From positions 1 through 64,000 of the forward strand of contig CAZWAK010000024.1 of the NCBI GenBank assembly GCA_964631865.1: a DNA stretch of 64,000 bases. Reading direction: 5' to 3'. Both the position numbers and the translations under genes were made by a program. The notes beneath the pieces were generated by a model. It searched no databases. It saw only the letters and a list, made by a program, of their open reading frames with translations, and was not told where the DNA came from. Shown here in pieces: positions 26,969-35,454 of this stretch (its first letter is position 1; each line of letters opens with the position of its first letter). Source of the DNA: JAFDVL01 sp964631865. GTDB taxonomy: Bacteria; Acidobacteriota; Blastocatellia; RBC074.

Positions 26969-27040
26969 GTAGACAGTAGGCGGTAGACAGTAGTCAGTAG
27001 AATCTTACCTGCTAGCTACCGTCTACCGTCTACCGTCTAC
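26969..27040. repeat. Palindrome of GTAGACGGTAGAC-type tandem units
   Basis: The left arm (26969-26993) pairs with the right arm (27016-27040), 22 of 25 positions matching. The right arm is three near-perfect copies of CTACCGTCTA. It begins four bases after the response-regulator stop and probably folds as a hairpin at the transcript end. This family differs from the other palindromes in the window. Confidence 0.75.
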
Positions 27041-27049
27041 TCATAATCT

Positions 27050-27131
27050 ATAGATCAGCAATACCGAAAAAGCAACCGCGTACACATAACTAAACTATTA
27101 CTACGAACGCGGTGGTCATTACTGATCTTAT
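27050..27131 (+). promoter_or_regulatory. Nested stem-loop leader before the matrixin-operon gene
   Basis: TATAGATCAGCAATACC (from about 27049) is imperfectly complementary to GGTCATTACTGATCTTATA (to about 27131). ACCGCG and CGCGGT pair inside it (27075-27080 with 27107-27112). The fold ends about 35 bases before ATG 27168. It could be a structured 5' leader. No known class was recognised. Confidence 0.35.
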
Positions 27132-27167
27132 AAGTTGCGACTTACTAATCGCAGCAGGGAAAAGGAT

Positions 27168-27815
27168 ATGACCAAGAACTACTACCGAGTGAATCTGTTC
27201 GTGTCTATTCGTGCAGCCCGAATAGGCTTTCTACTTTCCTTCCTTACCTTTCTTAGTCTTTCTAGTTTGGCGAATTCGCGCAGTGTGAATTTTGCCGTAA
27301 TGACGTCGCACGCCGGGCGCGTCGTGCATGGGCGTGTGGTGGAAGTGCGCGAAGGCGTTCATCCGCAACATCAACATCTCGCGGTGACATGGGTTAAAGT
27401 GCAGGTCGTCGAGATGCTCAAAGGCGGAGCGGCGCGCGAAGTCACGTTTATGCAATATGGCAACAGCACGAACCAATACGTCGCGCACCTGCCAAAATAC
27501 AGCGTGGGCGAAGAGGTCGTGCTGTTTTTGTACCCGGAAAGCAAGCTCGGCCTGACCAGTCCAGTAGGGCAGGGGCAGGGCAAATTCGTTGTGCAGACGG
27601 ACACGCGCAGCGGTCAACGGGTCTTGCGCAACGAGCATTTGAACCACGCGCTGTTTGCCCGTTTGGATGTCGCCAAAGCGAAGACCAAACTAGGGCTGAC
27701 TGCTGCCGAGCGCGAAGCCATCGCCCAACCGCGTACTGGCGCGGGGGTGGAAGTCGCTATGTTTCGTTCTCTCGTGCGGAAGTTCGCTGCTAATCCAACC
27801 GCTAATTTACAGTAG
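27168..27815 (+). CDS. Secreted protein of the matrixin operon, unknown function
   Basis: The 215-residue product has a basic N-terminus, a hydrophobic signal segment (about 20-36, ending SSLANS) and a soluble domain with GRVVHGRVVEVREG, VTWVKVQVVEMLKG and YSVGEEVVLFLYPESKLGLTSP. This pattern (a secreted beta-strand protein that limits an exposure or carries a fee-like loop) recurs beside matrixin genes in Acidobacteria, so I place it as the partner of the next gene. I know no function. AAAGG precedes ATG 27168. The region from 27818 on folds as a long hairpin. Confidence 0.7.
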   Translation: MTKNYYRVNLFVSIRAARIGFLLSFLTFLSLSSLANSRSVNFAVMTSHAGRVVHGRVVEVREGVHPQHQHLAVTWVKVQVVEMLKGGAAREVTFMQYGNSTNQYVAHLPKYSVGEEVVLFLYPESKLGLTSPVGQGQGKFVVQTDTRSGQRVLRNEHLNHALFARLDVAKAKTKLGLTAAEREAIAQPRTGAGVEVAMFRSLVRKFAANPTANLQ

Positions 27816-27817
27816 TA

Positions 27818-27907
27818 GTCTATAGAGTCTGTCGGGTCTACAGAGTCTTGGGAGTCATAGTTTCAATAGGCTTTATGGACTCTTTAGATTCTGTAGTCTC
27901 TATAGAC
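27818..27907. repeat. Long imperfect palindrome between the two matrixin-operon genes
   Basis: GTCTATAGAG (27818-27827) and CTCTATAGAC (27898-27907) match perfectly. Inside, TCTACAGAGTCT (27837-27848) pairs with AGATTCTGTA (27886-27895). The element starts two bases after the stop codon and ends 32 bases before the next ATG, so it lies in the intergenic mRNA. Confidence 0.7.
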
Positions 27908-27939
27908 TTTCCTTACTTACCGAAAAAGGAGAAAGCTTT

Positions 27940-30351
27940 ATGCGTGATCTATTCGATCAACCGCTGCGCCCCCGTTTAAGTTATAAGTGCAACGCTGTAT
28001 CTCATTGGAAAAAGATTACTCATCTGTGGTTAAGCTTGGTATTAGTTGCAAGTATCCTGCCTATAAGTGCCCCGGTACAGGCGGGAACTTCGCTAGCCGT
28101 TACACCAAGCGGTAAAGAAGTTGCCTGGCGCGCGGGAAGTACGATTACTTATCACGTGGATCAAGGGCCACTCGGCACCTTGAGTAATGGACAAGCGGTC
28201 GCACTGGTAGATGAATTATTTGCTTTGTGGCAAAACGTGCCGACCGCCAGCCTCAGTTTACAACGCGCGGGTTTGCTGCCCGTTGATGTGACGGCCTCGA
28301 ATTACACAAGTTATCGCACAACGGCGGACTCTTATCACTCGGTCATCTTTGACACCGATGGTTCCATCACGGACGCAGTGTTTGGTGCGGGGGCGAGCAA
28401 CGTTACTGCCGGGTTTTCGGGGCCAAGCTGGGTCGTGGGCGGCGCTACGGATGGTGAAATCGTGGACGCTTCGGCGGTGCTGAATGCCAAGTTTTTGACG
28501 AGTGGTTTTGGTTCGCTGACCGAATTCAAAGCCATTATGCTTCACGAATTCGGGCATTTTCTCGGCATCGGACATGCGCAAACAAACATCGGCACGGCCT
28601 TCGACCGCGAGGTGCTGTTCAATAACAATCACACCTTGCCGATTATGTTTCCGATTTCGCTGGGCGACCGTCCGGTGGAGTTGACGTGGGACGACAAAGC
28701 GCAAGCGACGCGCTTATATCCGGGCGCAGGAGCCAGCAGCACCGGCACGATCAGAGGCCGTGTGTATTTGGCCGATGGCACGACGCCGTTTCAAGGCGCG
28801 GGCGTCGTCGCGCGTCGCGTGGACGATCCGTTTGTCGTCGCGGTGTCTTCGATCTCAGGCTTTTTGTATCGCGGCACCGGCTCGAACACGAATCGCGGCA
28901 CGTTGGACACGGCGTATCAGGGCTACTATGAAATCTCTGGCTTGCCTCCTGGGAATTACACCGTTGAGGTCGAACCGATTCATCCCGGCCTCATCAGCGG
29001 CTCTTCCGTTGGCCCGTTAGACCCGCCGGTAGATTTGCCCGGCCCGGCGGAGTATTACAGCGGCTCGGAAGAATCGAACAGTGACAGTTCCGCCAGCGCC
29101 AAGCTCATCGCCGTCAGCAGCGGGCAAACGGTCGAGAACATCAACGTCATCCTCAATAACTCTACGCTGCCTGCGATGAGCGAAAGCGAGCCGAACAGCA
29201 GCATCGCGGCTGCCAATAATATTTCATTGCCTATCTTGATTAGCGGCAATGTCAGCGCGGGCGATGCGGGCGTGAACGATGCTACGTCGGGCGAAAGCGT
29301 GAAAGACTTCTATTCGTTTACGGCGGCGGCGAATGATTGGGTGACGATTGACTTGAATTACAGCACAGCAAGTGCCGATTTATCGCTGTATTTGTACAAC
29401 AGCAGCCAGCAGCGGGTTGCGCTTTCTGTCCCGTGTTTGTACGGTTCCGGCTGCCCGGCGTCACGGCAAATCGGCCCGATGAAAATGCCCGCCGCAGGCA
29501 CGTACACGGTTGGCGTCGGCGCGAATTCCGGCGCGGCCAGTTACACGTTGCAAGTCACAGGGCAGCGCAATCACAACGGCAGTGCTACGACCGTGAACGG
29601 CGCGAGTTTCTTAGCAGGTGGCGCGATGGCCCCTGATACGATTGCCTCGGTGTTCGGCGTGAATTTGGCCAGCAGCACTGTGCTTGCCACAGCCGGGCAA
29701 GCCTTGCCTACTGAATTAGGCGGCGTGCGCGTCGAAGTGAATGGCGTCGCGGCTCCGCTGTTCTTCGTTTCGCCAGGGCAGATCAACTACATGATTCCTT
29801 CCGGCACGACGGCGGGCACGAAAGGCGTGGTAGTGAGGAATGTGGCGGGCGAAGTGGCGCGTGGTCAGATTGACGTTTCGCCGATTTCGCCCGCGTTTTT
29901 CACGGCCACGCAAAACGGCTCTGGTGTGCCGTCGGGCTACATCACGCGCGTGGCAGCGGGCACATCGCAATTGACGAACGAACAGATTGCCAGCTTCGCG
30001 GGCGGCACGGTGACGCCCATCACGATTGAGCGGCGCGGCGATCAGGTGTTTCTGATTCTCTTCGGCACAGGCATCCGGTACGCGCCGAACACCAACACGG
30101 CGAACGATATTGCGTTGGCGGGCGGCGGCACGTTGCTCAACGTGGCGGAAAGTCTCGAAATCACGATTGGCGGCAGAACGGCGCGCGTTGATTTTGCGGG
30201 CGCACAAAGCCAATATTACGGCCTGGATCAGGTGAACGTGTTGATTCCGGCAGACGCTGTGGCCAGCCCGACTGCGCCGGTCATCATCAAAGTCCGCGAT
30301 GCCAACGGCAATCTCGTGACCGCGAATCAAATGACGATTGCCTTGCAGTAA
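27940..30351 (+). CDS. Secreted matrixin metalloprotease with TIGR03437 C-terminal domain
   Basis: The 803-residue protein has a late signal segment (about 26-48, ending VQAG) and a matrixin domain with HEFGHFLGIGH (zinc ligands His202, His206, His212). A carboxypeptidase-regulatory-like beta domain follows (about 265-330, YYEISGLPPGNYTVEVE), then a pre-peptidase C-type region (about 440-535, SGNVSAGDAG...) and the Solibacter-type TIGR03437 domain to the end (NGASFLAGGAMAPDTIASVFG, PGQINYMIPSGTTAG, LIPADAV). It should be an exported zinc protease. The role of TIGR03437 is unknown. ATG 27940 follows AAAGGAGAAAG. Confidence 0.88.
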   Translation: MRDLFDQPLRPRLSYKCNAVSHWKKITHLWLSLVLVASILPISAPVQAGTSLAVTPSGKEVAWRAGSTITYHVDQGPLGTLSNGQAVALVDELFALWQNVPTASLSLQRAGLLPVDVTASNYTSYRTTADSYHSVIFDTDGSITDAVFGAGASNVTAGFSGPSWVVGGATDGEIVDASAVLNAKFLTSGFGSLTEFKAIMLHEFGHFLGIGHAQTNIGTAFDREVLFNNNHTLPIMFPISLGDRPVELTWDDKAQATRLYPGAGASSTGTIRGRVYLADGTTPFQGAGVVARRVDDPFVVAVSSISGFLYRGTGSNTNRGTLDTAYQGYYEISGLPPGNYTVEVEPIHPGLISGSSVGPLDPPVDLPGPAEYYSGSEESNSDSSASAKLIAVSSGQTVENINVILNNSTLPAMSESEPNSSIAAANNISLPILISGNVSAGDAGVNDATSGESVKDFYSFTAAANDWVTIDLNYSTASADLSLYLYNSSQQRVALSVPCLYGSGCPASRQIGPMKMPAAGTYTVGVGANSGAASYTLQVTGQRNHNGSATTVNGASFLAGGAMAPDTIASVFGVNLASSTVLATAGQALPTELGGVRVEVNGVAAPLFFVSPGQINYMIPSGTTAGTKGVVVRNVAGEVARGQIDVSPISPAFFTATQNGSGVPSGYITRVAAGTSQLTNEQIASFAGGTVTPITIERRGDQVFLILFGTGIRYAPNTNTANDIALAGGGTLLNVAESLEITIGGRTARVDFAGAQSQYYGLDQVNVLIPADAVASPTAPVIIKVRDANGNLVTANQMTIALQ

Positions 30352-30357
30352 TTTTTC

Positions 30358-30423
30358 GCCACGAATTACACGAATTAGCACGAATATCAAAAGCAATTCG
30401 TGATCATTTGTGTAATTCGTGGC
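30358..30423. repeat. Palindrome of the ACGAATTACACGAATTAGCACGAAT family, copy 1
   Basis: GCCACGAATTACAC (30358-30371) pairs perfectly with GTGTAATTCGTGGC (30410-30423), and the inner parts pair less well (AGCACGAAT with ATTCGTGATC). It starts seven bases after the matrixin stop and ends ten bases before the next ATG. A related unit, AATTAGCACGA, recurs at 59797. Confidence 0.85.
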
Positions 30424-30432
30424 TTGCCATTT

Positions 30433-31650
30433 ATGACTTCACTCAAGCCCATCAAAAAACTCATCCACAAAGCCAAAAGCATGCACGAACGTCACCGCGA
30501 ACGTCATCGGCCTTCAGGCTTCGGGTTCGCGTTGGCAGACAGCATTCATTATCTCGACGCGGCGCGTTGGGACGATGTGACGCGCGCTTCATCGGTGTAT
30601 TTGTCGCGGCCTTATTTGCGCGTCTTGGAAGCGGCGGGGCCGGACAACTTGCGGCAGCGATATGCGTTGGTTTTTCAAGGATGCGAAGCCGTCGCAGCAG
30701 TCGCCGCGCAAGTCGTGACGATCAATGCCGCGAAGCTGCCGAAAAGCAAAGCCGCGCAGATGGCGACCAAACCGCTCGAACGGCTCGAAGAACGCATGTT
30801 GGTCTGCGGCAATTTGTTGTCGTGGGGGATGCACGGCGTGAGCTTTGCGCCGAACATAGATCGCGCCGAAGTTTGGCCTGCCGTCGCTGAAGCGTTGTAT
30901 CGCCTCCGTCGCGCCGACCGCTTGTTTGGCGACACCGATTTGGTGATGCTCAAAGACGTGCCGCCCGCGCACGCGACCGGCATTGACGCGCTCAAACGCT
31001 TTTCGTACCGCGAACTGGAAACCGAACCGAATATGGTGCTGACGATTGCGCCCGCGTGGAAAAGCTACGACGATTATTTGGCGAGCCTGACGTCGAGCTA
31101 TCGCAAAACCGCACGGAAAATTACCAAAGATGTCGAAGCTGCCGGAGGTCGCGTCGAACGATTGACGACCGATGAAATCATCAACAACAGCGCGGTGATT
31201 CACGATTTGTACAGCAAAGTTCACGAACGCCAGAAGCTGCGGTTGATTACACTTTCGCCGAATTTTATTCCTGCATTGGCCGCGACGTTCGGCGACGATT
31301 TTCGCTGCAACGTCGTGCGCAAAGAGGACGAAACGCTCGGCTTCGTCACGACGCTGAAAGACGGGGACACGGCGGTCGGCTACTACATCGGCTTTGACAG
31401 CGCGGCGAACGCGGAGATGCCGATTTACTTTCGCTTGCTGCAAGCGGTGATCGAAGACGCGATTGCACTCGGTTGCACGCGCCTGTCGCTGGGCCGTACC
31501 GCGCTCGAACCGAAAGCCCGTTTGGGCGCAAAGCCTGAACCGATGAGCGTCTGGATTCGCCATCGCATTCAAGCGATGAATTTGGTCGTGCGCGGGCTGT
31601 TGCAAACGGTGTCGCACGAAGAAGCACCGGAGCGCAATCCGTTCAAATGA
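30433..31650 (+). CDS. BioF2-like/GNAT N-acyltransferase
   Basis: The 405-residue protein carries the BioF2-like acyltransferase pattern: SLTSSYRKTARKITKDVEAAG (acceptor loop), then LYSKVHERQK and a second half FVTTLKDGDTAVGYYIGFD and FRLLQAVIEDAIALGCTRLSLGRT. Members transfer an acyl or aminoacyl group and often work in cell-wall or surface-polymer synthesis. Acceptor and donor are unknown. ATG 30433 is preferred over the in-frame ATG 30400, which lies inside the upstream palindrome. A further BioF2-type transferase heads the 42-kb cluster. Confidence 0.75.
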   Translation: MTSLKPIKKLIHKAKSMHERHRERHRPSGFGFALADSIHYLDAARWDDVTRASSVYLSRPYLRVLEAAGPDNLRQRYALVFQGCEAVAAVAAQVVTINAAKLPKSKAAQMATKPLERLEERMLVCGNLLSWGMHGVSFAPNIDRAEVWPAVAEALYRLRRADRLFGDTDLVMLKDVPPAHATGIDALKRFSYRELETEPNMVLTIAPAWKSYDDYLASLTSSYRKTARKITKDVEAAGGRVERLTTDEIINNSAVIHDLYSKVHERQKLRLITLSPNFIPALAATFGDDFRCNVVRKEDETLGFVTTLKDGDTAVGYYIGFDSAANAEMPIYFRLLQAVIEDAIALGCTRLSLGRTALEPKARLGAKPEPMSVWIRHRIQAMNLVVRGLLQTVSHEEAPERNPFK

Positions 31651-31792
31651 ACCACGATAATTTTTGTGTGAATGCAGCCTCAACCTGCGTATAATGCCCG
31701 CGCTTATTGAGGCCAATCACTTTTGCCTCAAACCGCTACCGCCTCTTGACCCGCTTCACTCGTCCCCTTGCTCTTCAGCACGGAGTCCTCGC

Positions 31793-34126
31793 TTGACGAA
31801 ACCTCAATTGCAATCGGCATTGCCCGGTCGGAACGATCTTTGTGTCTGCGGCAGTCAGAAAAAATTCAAGAAATGCTGCGGCAACGCGCAAGCAACAGCC
31901 TTCGCACGCGCGGCGCAACCACAGCTCATCAACACCGTCGCCACGCTTTGGGCAACGGCACGGCAAGCATTTGAGGCGGATGATTTGGCGACGGCGCAGA
32001 CGACTTGTGAGCAGCTTTTGCAGCTTGCGCCAGAGCACACGGACGCGCTGCATTTGCGCGCTTTGGTGGCGTATCGGCAGAGCGAATCTGCGACGGCGCT
32101 TCAGTATGCGCAGCGTGCGATTCAGCTTGCGCCGCGCGTCGGCGGTTACTACAACTCGCTGGGGTTTATTCAAAAAGAAATGGGGCGCTGGGATGCCGCC
32201 GAAGCCGCGTATCGCCAGGCGCTGCAACTAGAACCAAACCACGCGATGGCGCATTACAATTTGGGCGAGTTGTGGGCGACGGGTGGAAAGATTGTCGAAG
32301 CGGAACAGTGCTATCGGGAAGCCCTTCGTTGCCAGCCGGATTTTCACGAAGCGCATAACAATTTGGGGCTGTTGTTGCACGACGCGCGCCGCTACGATGA
32401 GGCGATCCTTCATCTCACGCAGGCGATTCGACTGCGTCCGTCGGAAGTCAAAACGTATCTCGGTCTGGCGCGCACTTTATGCAAGGTGGAGCGATTCCGG
32501 GAGATCGAAGCCGTCACGCAACAGGCGATTCGATTGCAACCGGATTGCGCCGAGGCGTGGCACAATTTGGGCTTCAGCTTGCGCGGACAAGGCAATACTG
32601 AGGCGGCGCTGACGGCATACGAAACCGCTGTGCAACTCAATCCGAACCTCTGTGAAAGCCTGCTGAATCTGGGCAGCATTTATTATGAAAAGGGGCTGTC
32701 CGACGTCGCGCGCCAATATTTCACGCGCGCAGAAGCGGTGCGCCCGTTCGATGGCTTGAAGCTGCGCAAAGCTCTCTGCGTCCCCGCCTTTTACGATTCG
32801 CTGGCGCATTTGAAGGAAGAACGCGAACAGCTTCTGACCAATTTGGCGCAGTTGGAAGCGATGCCGCTACGAGTCAAAGCCCCAGACGAAGAAGTCGGCT
32901 TGACGCCGTTTTTTCTGGCGTATCAAGGCGAGAACGAAGTGGCGTTGATGAGTCGCATCGGCGATTTGTTGTTGCGCGCCTGTCCCGCGCTCGGCGAAGT
33001 CGCGCTGCATTGTCAGGAACAGCAGCGGCATAGCTCAGATGGTCGCATTGATATTGGGTTCATCTCGCAATGTTTTGGCCGACCGAATCACATTGTGAAT
33101 CGCGTGATGGCGGGGATTCTGGCGCATTGGCCGCGTGATCGCTTTCGGCTTACGGTGCTTTATCCGGGGCAGCTTTCGCCGGAATTGATGCCCGCGTTGC
33201 GCGACGGAGACCGGATCATCAACGTTGCGACTTCGTGGGCGACCGCGCAACGACAAGTCGCTGATGCGAAACTCGACATTCTTCTTTACGGTGATTTGGG
33301 GATGGATCCCTGGACATATTTTTTGGCCTTTGCGCGACTCGCGCCGATTCAATTAGTGATGGGCGGGCATCCGATTACCAGCGGCATCCCGAACGTGGAT
33401 TACTTTCTTTCGTCGGCTTACGATGAAGTCCCGCACGCACAATCGCATTACCGGGAACAACTCATCCGCCTCGCGGAACGTCCCGTGTGTTTTACGCCCG
33501 CGCCGAAAGCGCCGCAAACAAAAACGCGCGCCGCTTTCGGCTTGTCGGAACAAGCGCACATTTATCTTTGCCCGATGACGCCCTTCAAGTTGCACCCCGC
33601 CAACGATGCGTTATTCGGCGCGGTCTTGCGGCAGGATACAAGCGGCGAACTGGTGTTCATTGTCAATCACCAAACAGAACTGTGGCAGCGCTTGCAACAA
33701 CGCTTCGCGCGCACGATTCCTGATGTCAGCGAACGCATTCGGTACTTGCCGTACCTGTCGTTGACAGATTTGGCGGAACTATTGCGGCTGAGCAATGTGA
33801 TGTTAGACCCGGTAGGTTTCAATGGCGGCACGACCGCGTTGGAAGCTCTCTCCGTCGGCACACCGATCATCACGTTGCCGGGCGAGTTTTTGCGCCAGCG
33901 TGGCACGTATGCGCACTACAACCAAATGGGCTTGTTCGATTGCGTGGCCCAGGATGAAGCGGATTATGTGCGTTTGGCGACGGAGATTGCCGGTTGCGCG
34001 GATCGGCGGGAACAGATCAAACAGGAAATCCTGGCGCGCAATTCCGTGTTGTTCGGGCAAATGAATTGGATCGAGCCGCTCAGTGATTATCTGCTGGAAG
34101 CGTTGGAAAATCGCTGTATGTTGTGA
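31793..34126 (+). CDS. SEC-C / TPR / OGT-like glycosyltransferase (GT41 type)
   Basis: The 777-residue protein begins with a zinc-binding SEC-C motif (GRNDLCVCGSQKKFKKCCG, about residues 12-30). About eight TPR units follow (YYNSLGFIQKEMGRWDAAEA, HYNLGELWATGGKIVEAEQC and others, 45-320), then an O-GlcNAc-transferase-like (GT41) catalytic half with HPITSGIPNVDYFLSS, FIVNHQTELWQRL and DPVGFNGGTTALEALSVGTP. It should glycosylate proteins or a glycan in the cytoplasm. TTG 31793 is chosen because CGGAGT lies upstream and the SEC-C motif begins there. ATG 31694 is a fallback. Such a SEC-C fusion to an OGT-like enzyme is unusual. Confidence 0.8.
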   Translation: MTKPQLQSALPGRNDLCVCGSQKKFKKCCGNAQATAFARAAQPQLINTVATLWATARQAFEADDLATAQTTCEQLLQLAPEHTDALHLRALVAYRQSESATALQYAQRAIQLAPRVGGYYNSLGFIQKEMGRWDAAEAAYRQALQLEPNHAMAHYNLGELWATGGKIVEAEQCYREALRCQPDFHEAHNNLGLLLHDARRYDEAILHLTQAIRLRPSEVKTYLGLARTLCKVERFREIEAVTQQAIRLQPDCAEAWHNLGFSLRGQGNTEAALTAYETAVQLNPNLCESLLNLGSIYYEKGLSDVARQYFTRAEAVRPFDGLKLRKALCVPAFYDSLAHLKEEREQLLTNLAQLEAMPLRVKAPDEEVGLTPFFLAYQGENEVALMSRIGDLLLRACPALGEVALHCQEQQRHSSDGRIDIGFISQCFGRPNHIVNRVMAGILAHWPRDRFRLTVLYPGQLSPELMPALRDGDRIINVATSWATAQRQVADAKLDILLYGDLGMDPWTYFLAFARLAPIQLVMGGHPITSGIPNVDYFLSSAYDEVPHAQSHYREQLIRLAERPVCFTPAPKAPQTKTRAAFGLSEQAHIYLCPMTPFKLHPANDALFGAVLRQDTSGELVFIVNHQTELWQRLQQRFARTIPDVSERIRYLPYLSLTDLAELLRLSNVMLDPVGFNGGTTALEALSVGTPIITLPGEFLRQRGTYAHYNQMGLFDCVAQDEADYVRLATEIAGCADRREQIKQEILARNSVLFGQMNWIEPLSDYLLEALENRCML

Positions 34127-34132
34127 AGCAAT

Positions 34133-34846
34133 CTATGGCTTCACAACATACGCCGTTGGCATCCATCCGAAGGGGAACGTTTTGATTTGGGCGTCGGGCA
34201 TGAATTCCCGAATCGCACGAGTTTCGCCCGGTGCGACTTCGTGGTTGTACTGATCGAACACCATCACGCCGCCGCTGGTCAGGCGCGGCCAGAAATGCTT
34301 CAGCGTCGAACTGACAACATCGTACAAACCACAATCTGAAAAGATGAGCTTGAATTGCAGATGCGAATGCGCGGCGAAAAATTGCTCTAAATCCTGCGTC
34401 ACATCCAGATTGTGAATGTGAACGATGTTGTCCAGTTTTTGCGCGCGAATGAGGTTCATCAACCGACCGTAATCGCCCGTGCATTCACCCGCTGCAACAT
34501 ACTTTTCTTCCGTCGTTGTTTTTGCGCCCTGAAACCAATCAAAGCCGTGAATGAGCGTGAGCGCGTGCGGCTCGAAAAGCTGCGTCAACTTCGCGTAGAA
34601 CAAGCTGACCGCGCCTTTGTACACACCAATCTCGGCGATATGCCCGGCCACACCCAACGTCATTTTGTAGGCTTCGTACAGCGAGATGTAACGCGCCAAC
34701 GTCAGCGGCCCTGCAAAGGCCGGGAAGTAGTGGATGTAATCGGTTGGCTCAAAACCCAGCGATAAGATTTGTTGCAGCCCGTCGTAATATTCCGGCTTGC
34801 GCGCCGCAAATTTTTGCAATTCAAATTCTCCCACTCGTTCGCTCAT
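34133..34846 (-). CDS. Class I methyltransferase, TylF/macrocin type
   Basis: The 237-residue product has VAGHIAEIGVYKGAVSLFYA (SAM loop, EIGVYKG), HGFDWFQGAKTTTEEKY, and SDCGLYDVVSSTLKHFWPRL followed by GGVMVFDQYNH. This is the macrocin O-methyltransferase (TylF) layout, which methylates sugar or polyketide hydroxyls. ATG 34846 has GAGGAACAGA upstream; frames further back lack homology. It is the last gene of the 42.8-34.1 kb cluster, so a glycan hydroxyl is the likely acceptor (inference). Confidence 0.8.
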   Translation of the reverse strand: MSERVGEFELQKFAARKPEYYDGLQQILSLGFEPTDYIHYFPAFAGPLTLARYISLYEAYKMTLGVAGHIAEIGVYKGAVSLFYAKLTQLFEPHALTLIHGFDWFQGAKTTTEEKYVAAGECTGDYGRLMNLIRAQKLDNIVHIHNLDVTQDLEQFFAAHSHLQFKLIFSDCGLYDVVSSTLKHFWPRLTSGGVMVFDQYNHEVAPGETRAIREFMPDAQIKTFPFGWMPTAYVVKP

Positions 34847-34872
34847 TCTGTTCCTCGTTTCGCTTTGGGGCG

Positions 34873-35451
34873 TTACTTTTGGTTCGCCTGCGCCGCGCGA
34901 AATTCGTGCGCGAGCAACTCGTACAAGTGATGACTGTGCCAGACGCCGTCTTTCTGAAACTCTTCGATTTGTTCGCCGACATAACGGAACCCGCAACGCT
35001 GAATCAATCGCTGCGACGCGATGTTATCGCCAAAATGACTGACGCAAAGTTTGTGCAGCCCCAGTTCCTGAAACGCAAATTGCATCACGCGCCGCACCGC
35101 TGCGGTCATCATGCCGCGACCTTGATGCGCGCGACCGAGCCAGTAGGCCAACTCCGCTTTGTTGTACGTCAACGCGCGATGGCTGCGCGTGAGCGCAATC
35201 AGGCTGACGATGCCGCAAAATGCGCCGTCTTTGAAAATGCCCCACGTCATCCCGTTGCCGGATGTGCGTCGCGTGATTTCGCCCTGTAAAAACGCGCGGG
35301 TTTGCGCTTTGTCGGTGTGTGCTTCCCACGCCATATACTTGGATATTTCCGGGTCAGAAATGTCTGGCCAGAGCAATTCGACATCGGTCGGTTCCAGCGG
35401 TCGCAACTTCAATTCTTGAGTCGTCAAAAATAATGATGATTGTGGTTGCAT
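34873..35451 (-). CDS. RimJ/RimL-type GNAT acetyltransferase
   Basis: The 192-residue protein has the GNAT acetyl-CoA loop LGRAHQGRGMMTAAVR (Q/RxxGxG/A type) with AELAYWLG before it and SQRLIQRCGFRYVGE after it. RimJ/RimL-like members acetylate protein N-termini, but many modify sugars or small amines. The start ATG 35451 follows GGAGGAGAAATAACCC and overlaps the stop of the upstream glycosidase-like gene region by only a few bases. It fits the glycan-decorating theme of the cluster. Confidence 0.82.
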   Translation of the reverse strand: MQPQSSLFLTTQELKLRPLEPTDVELLWPDISDPEISKYMAWEAHTDKAQTRAFLQGEITRRTSGNGMTWGIFKDGAFCGIVSLIALTRSHRALTYNKAELAYWLGRAHQGRGMMTAAVRRVMQFAFQELGLHKLCVSHFGDNIASQRLIQRCGFRYVGEQIEEFQKDGVWHSHHLYELLAHEFRAAQANQK

Positions 35452-35454
35452 GGG

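Noticed and set aside
26969..27907. CRISPR array
   Set aside because: The repeats are inverted, of unequal length, and lack regular spacers; no cas gene is present.
30589..31716. 375-residue minus-strand frame opposite the BioF2-like gene
   Set aside because: It is Arg/His-rich and complementary to a clear coding gene.
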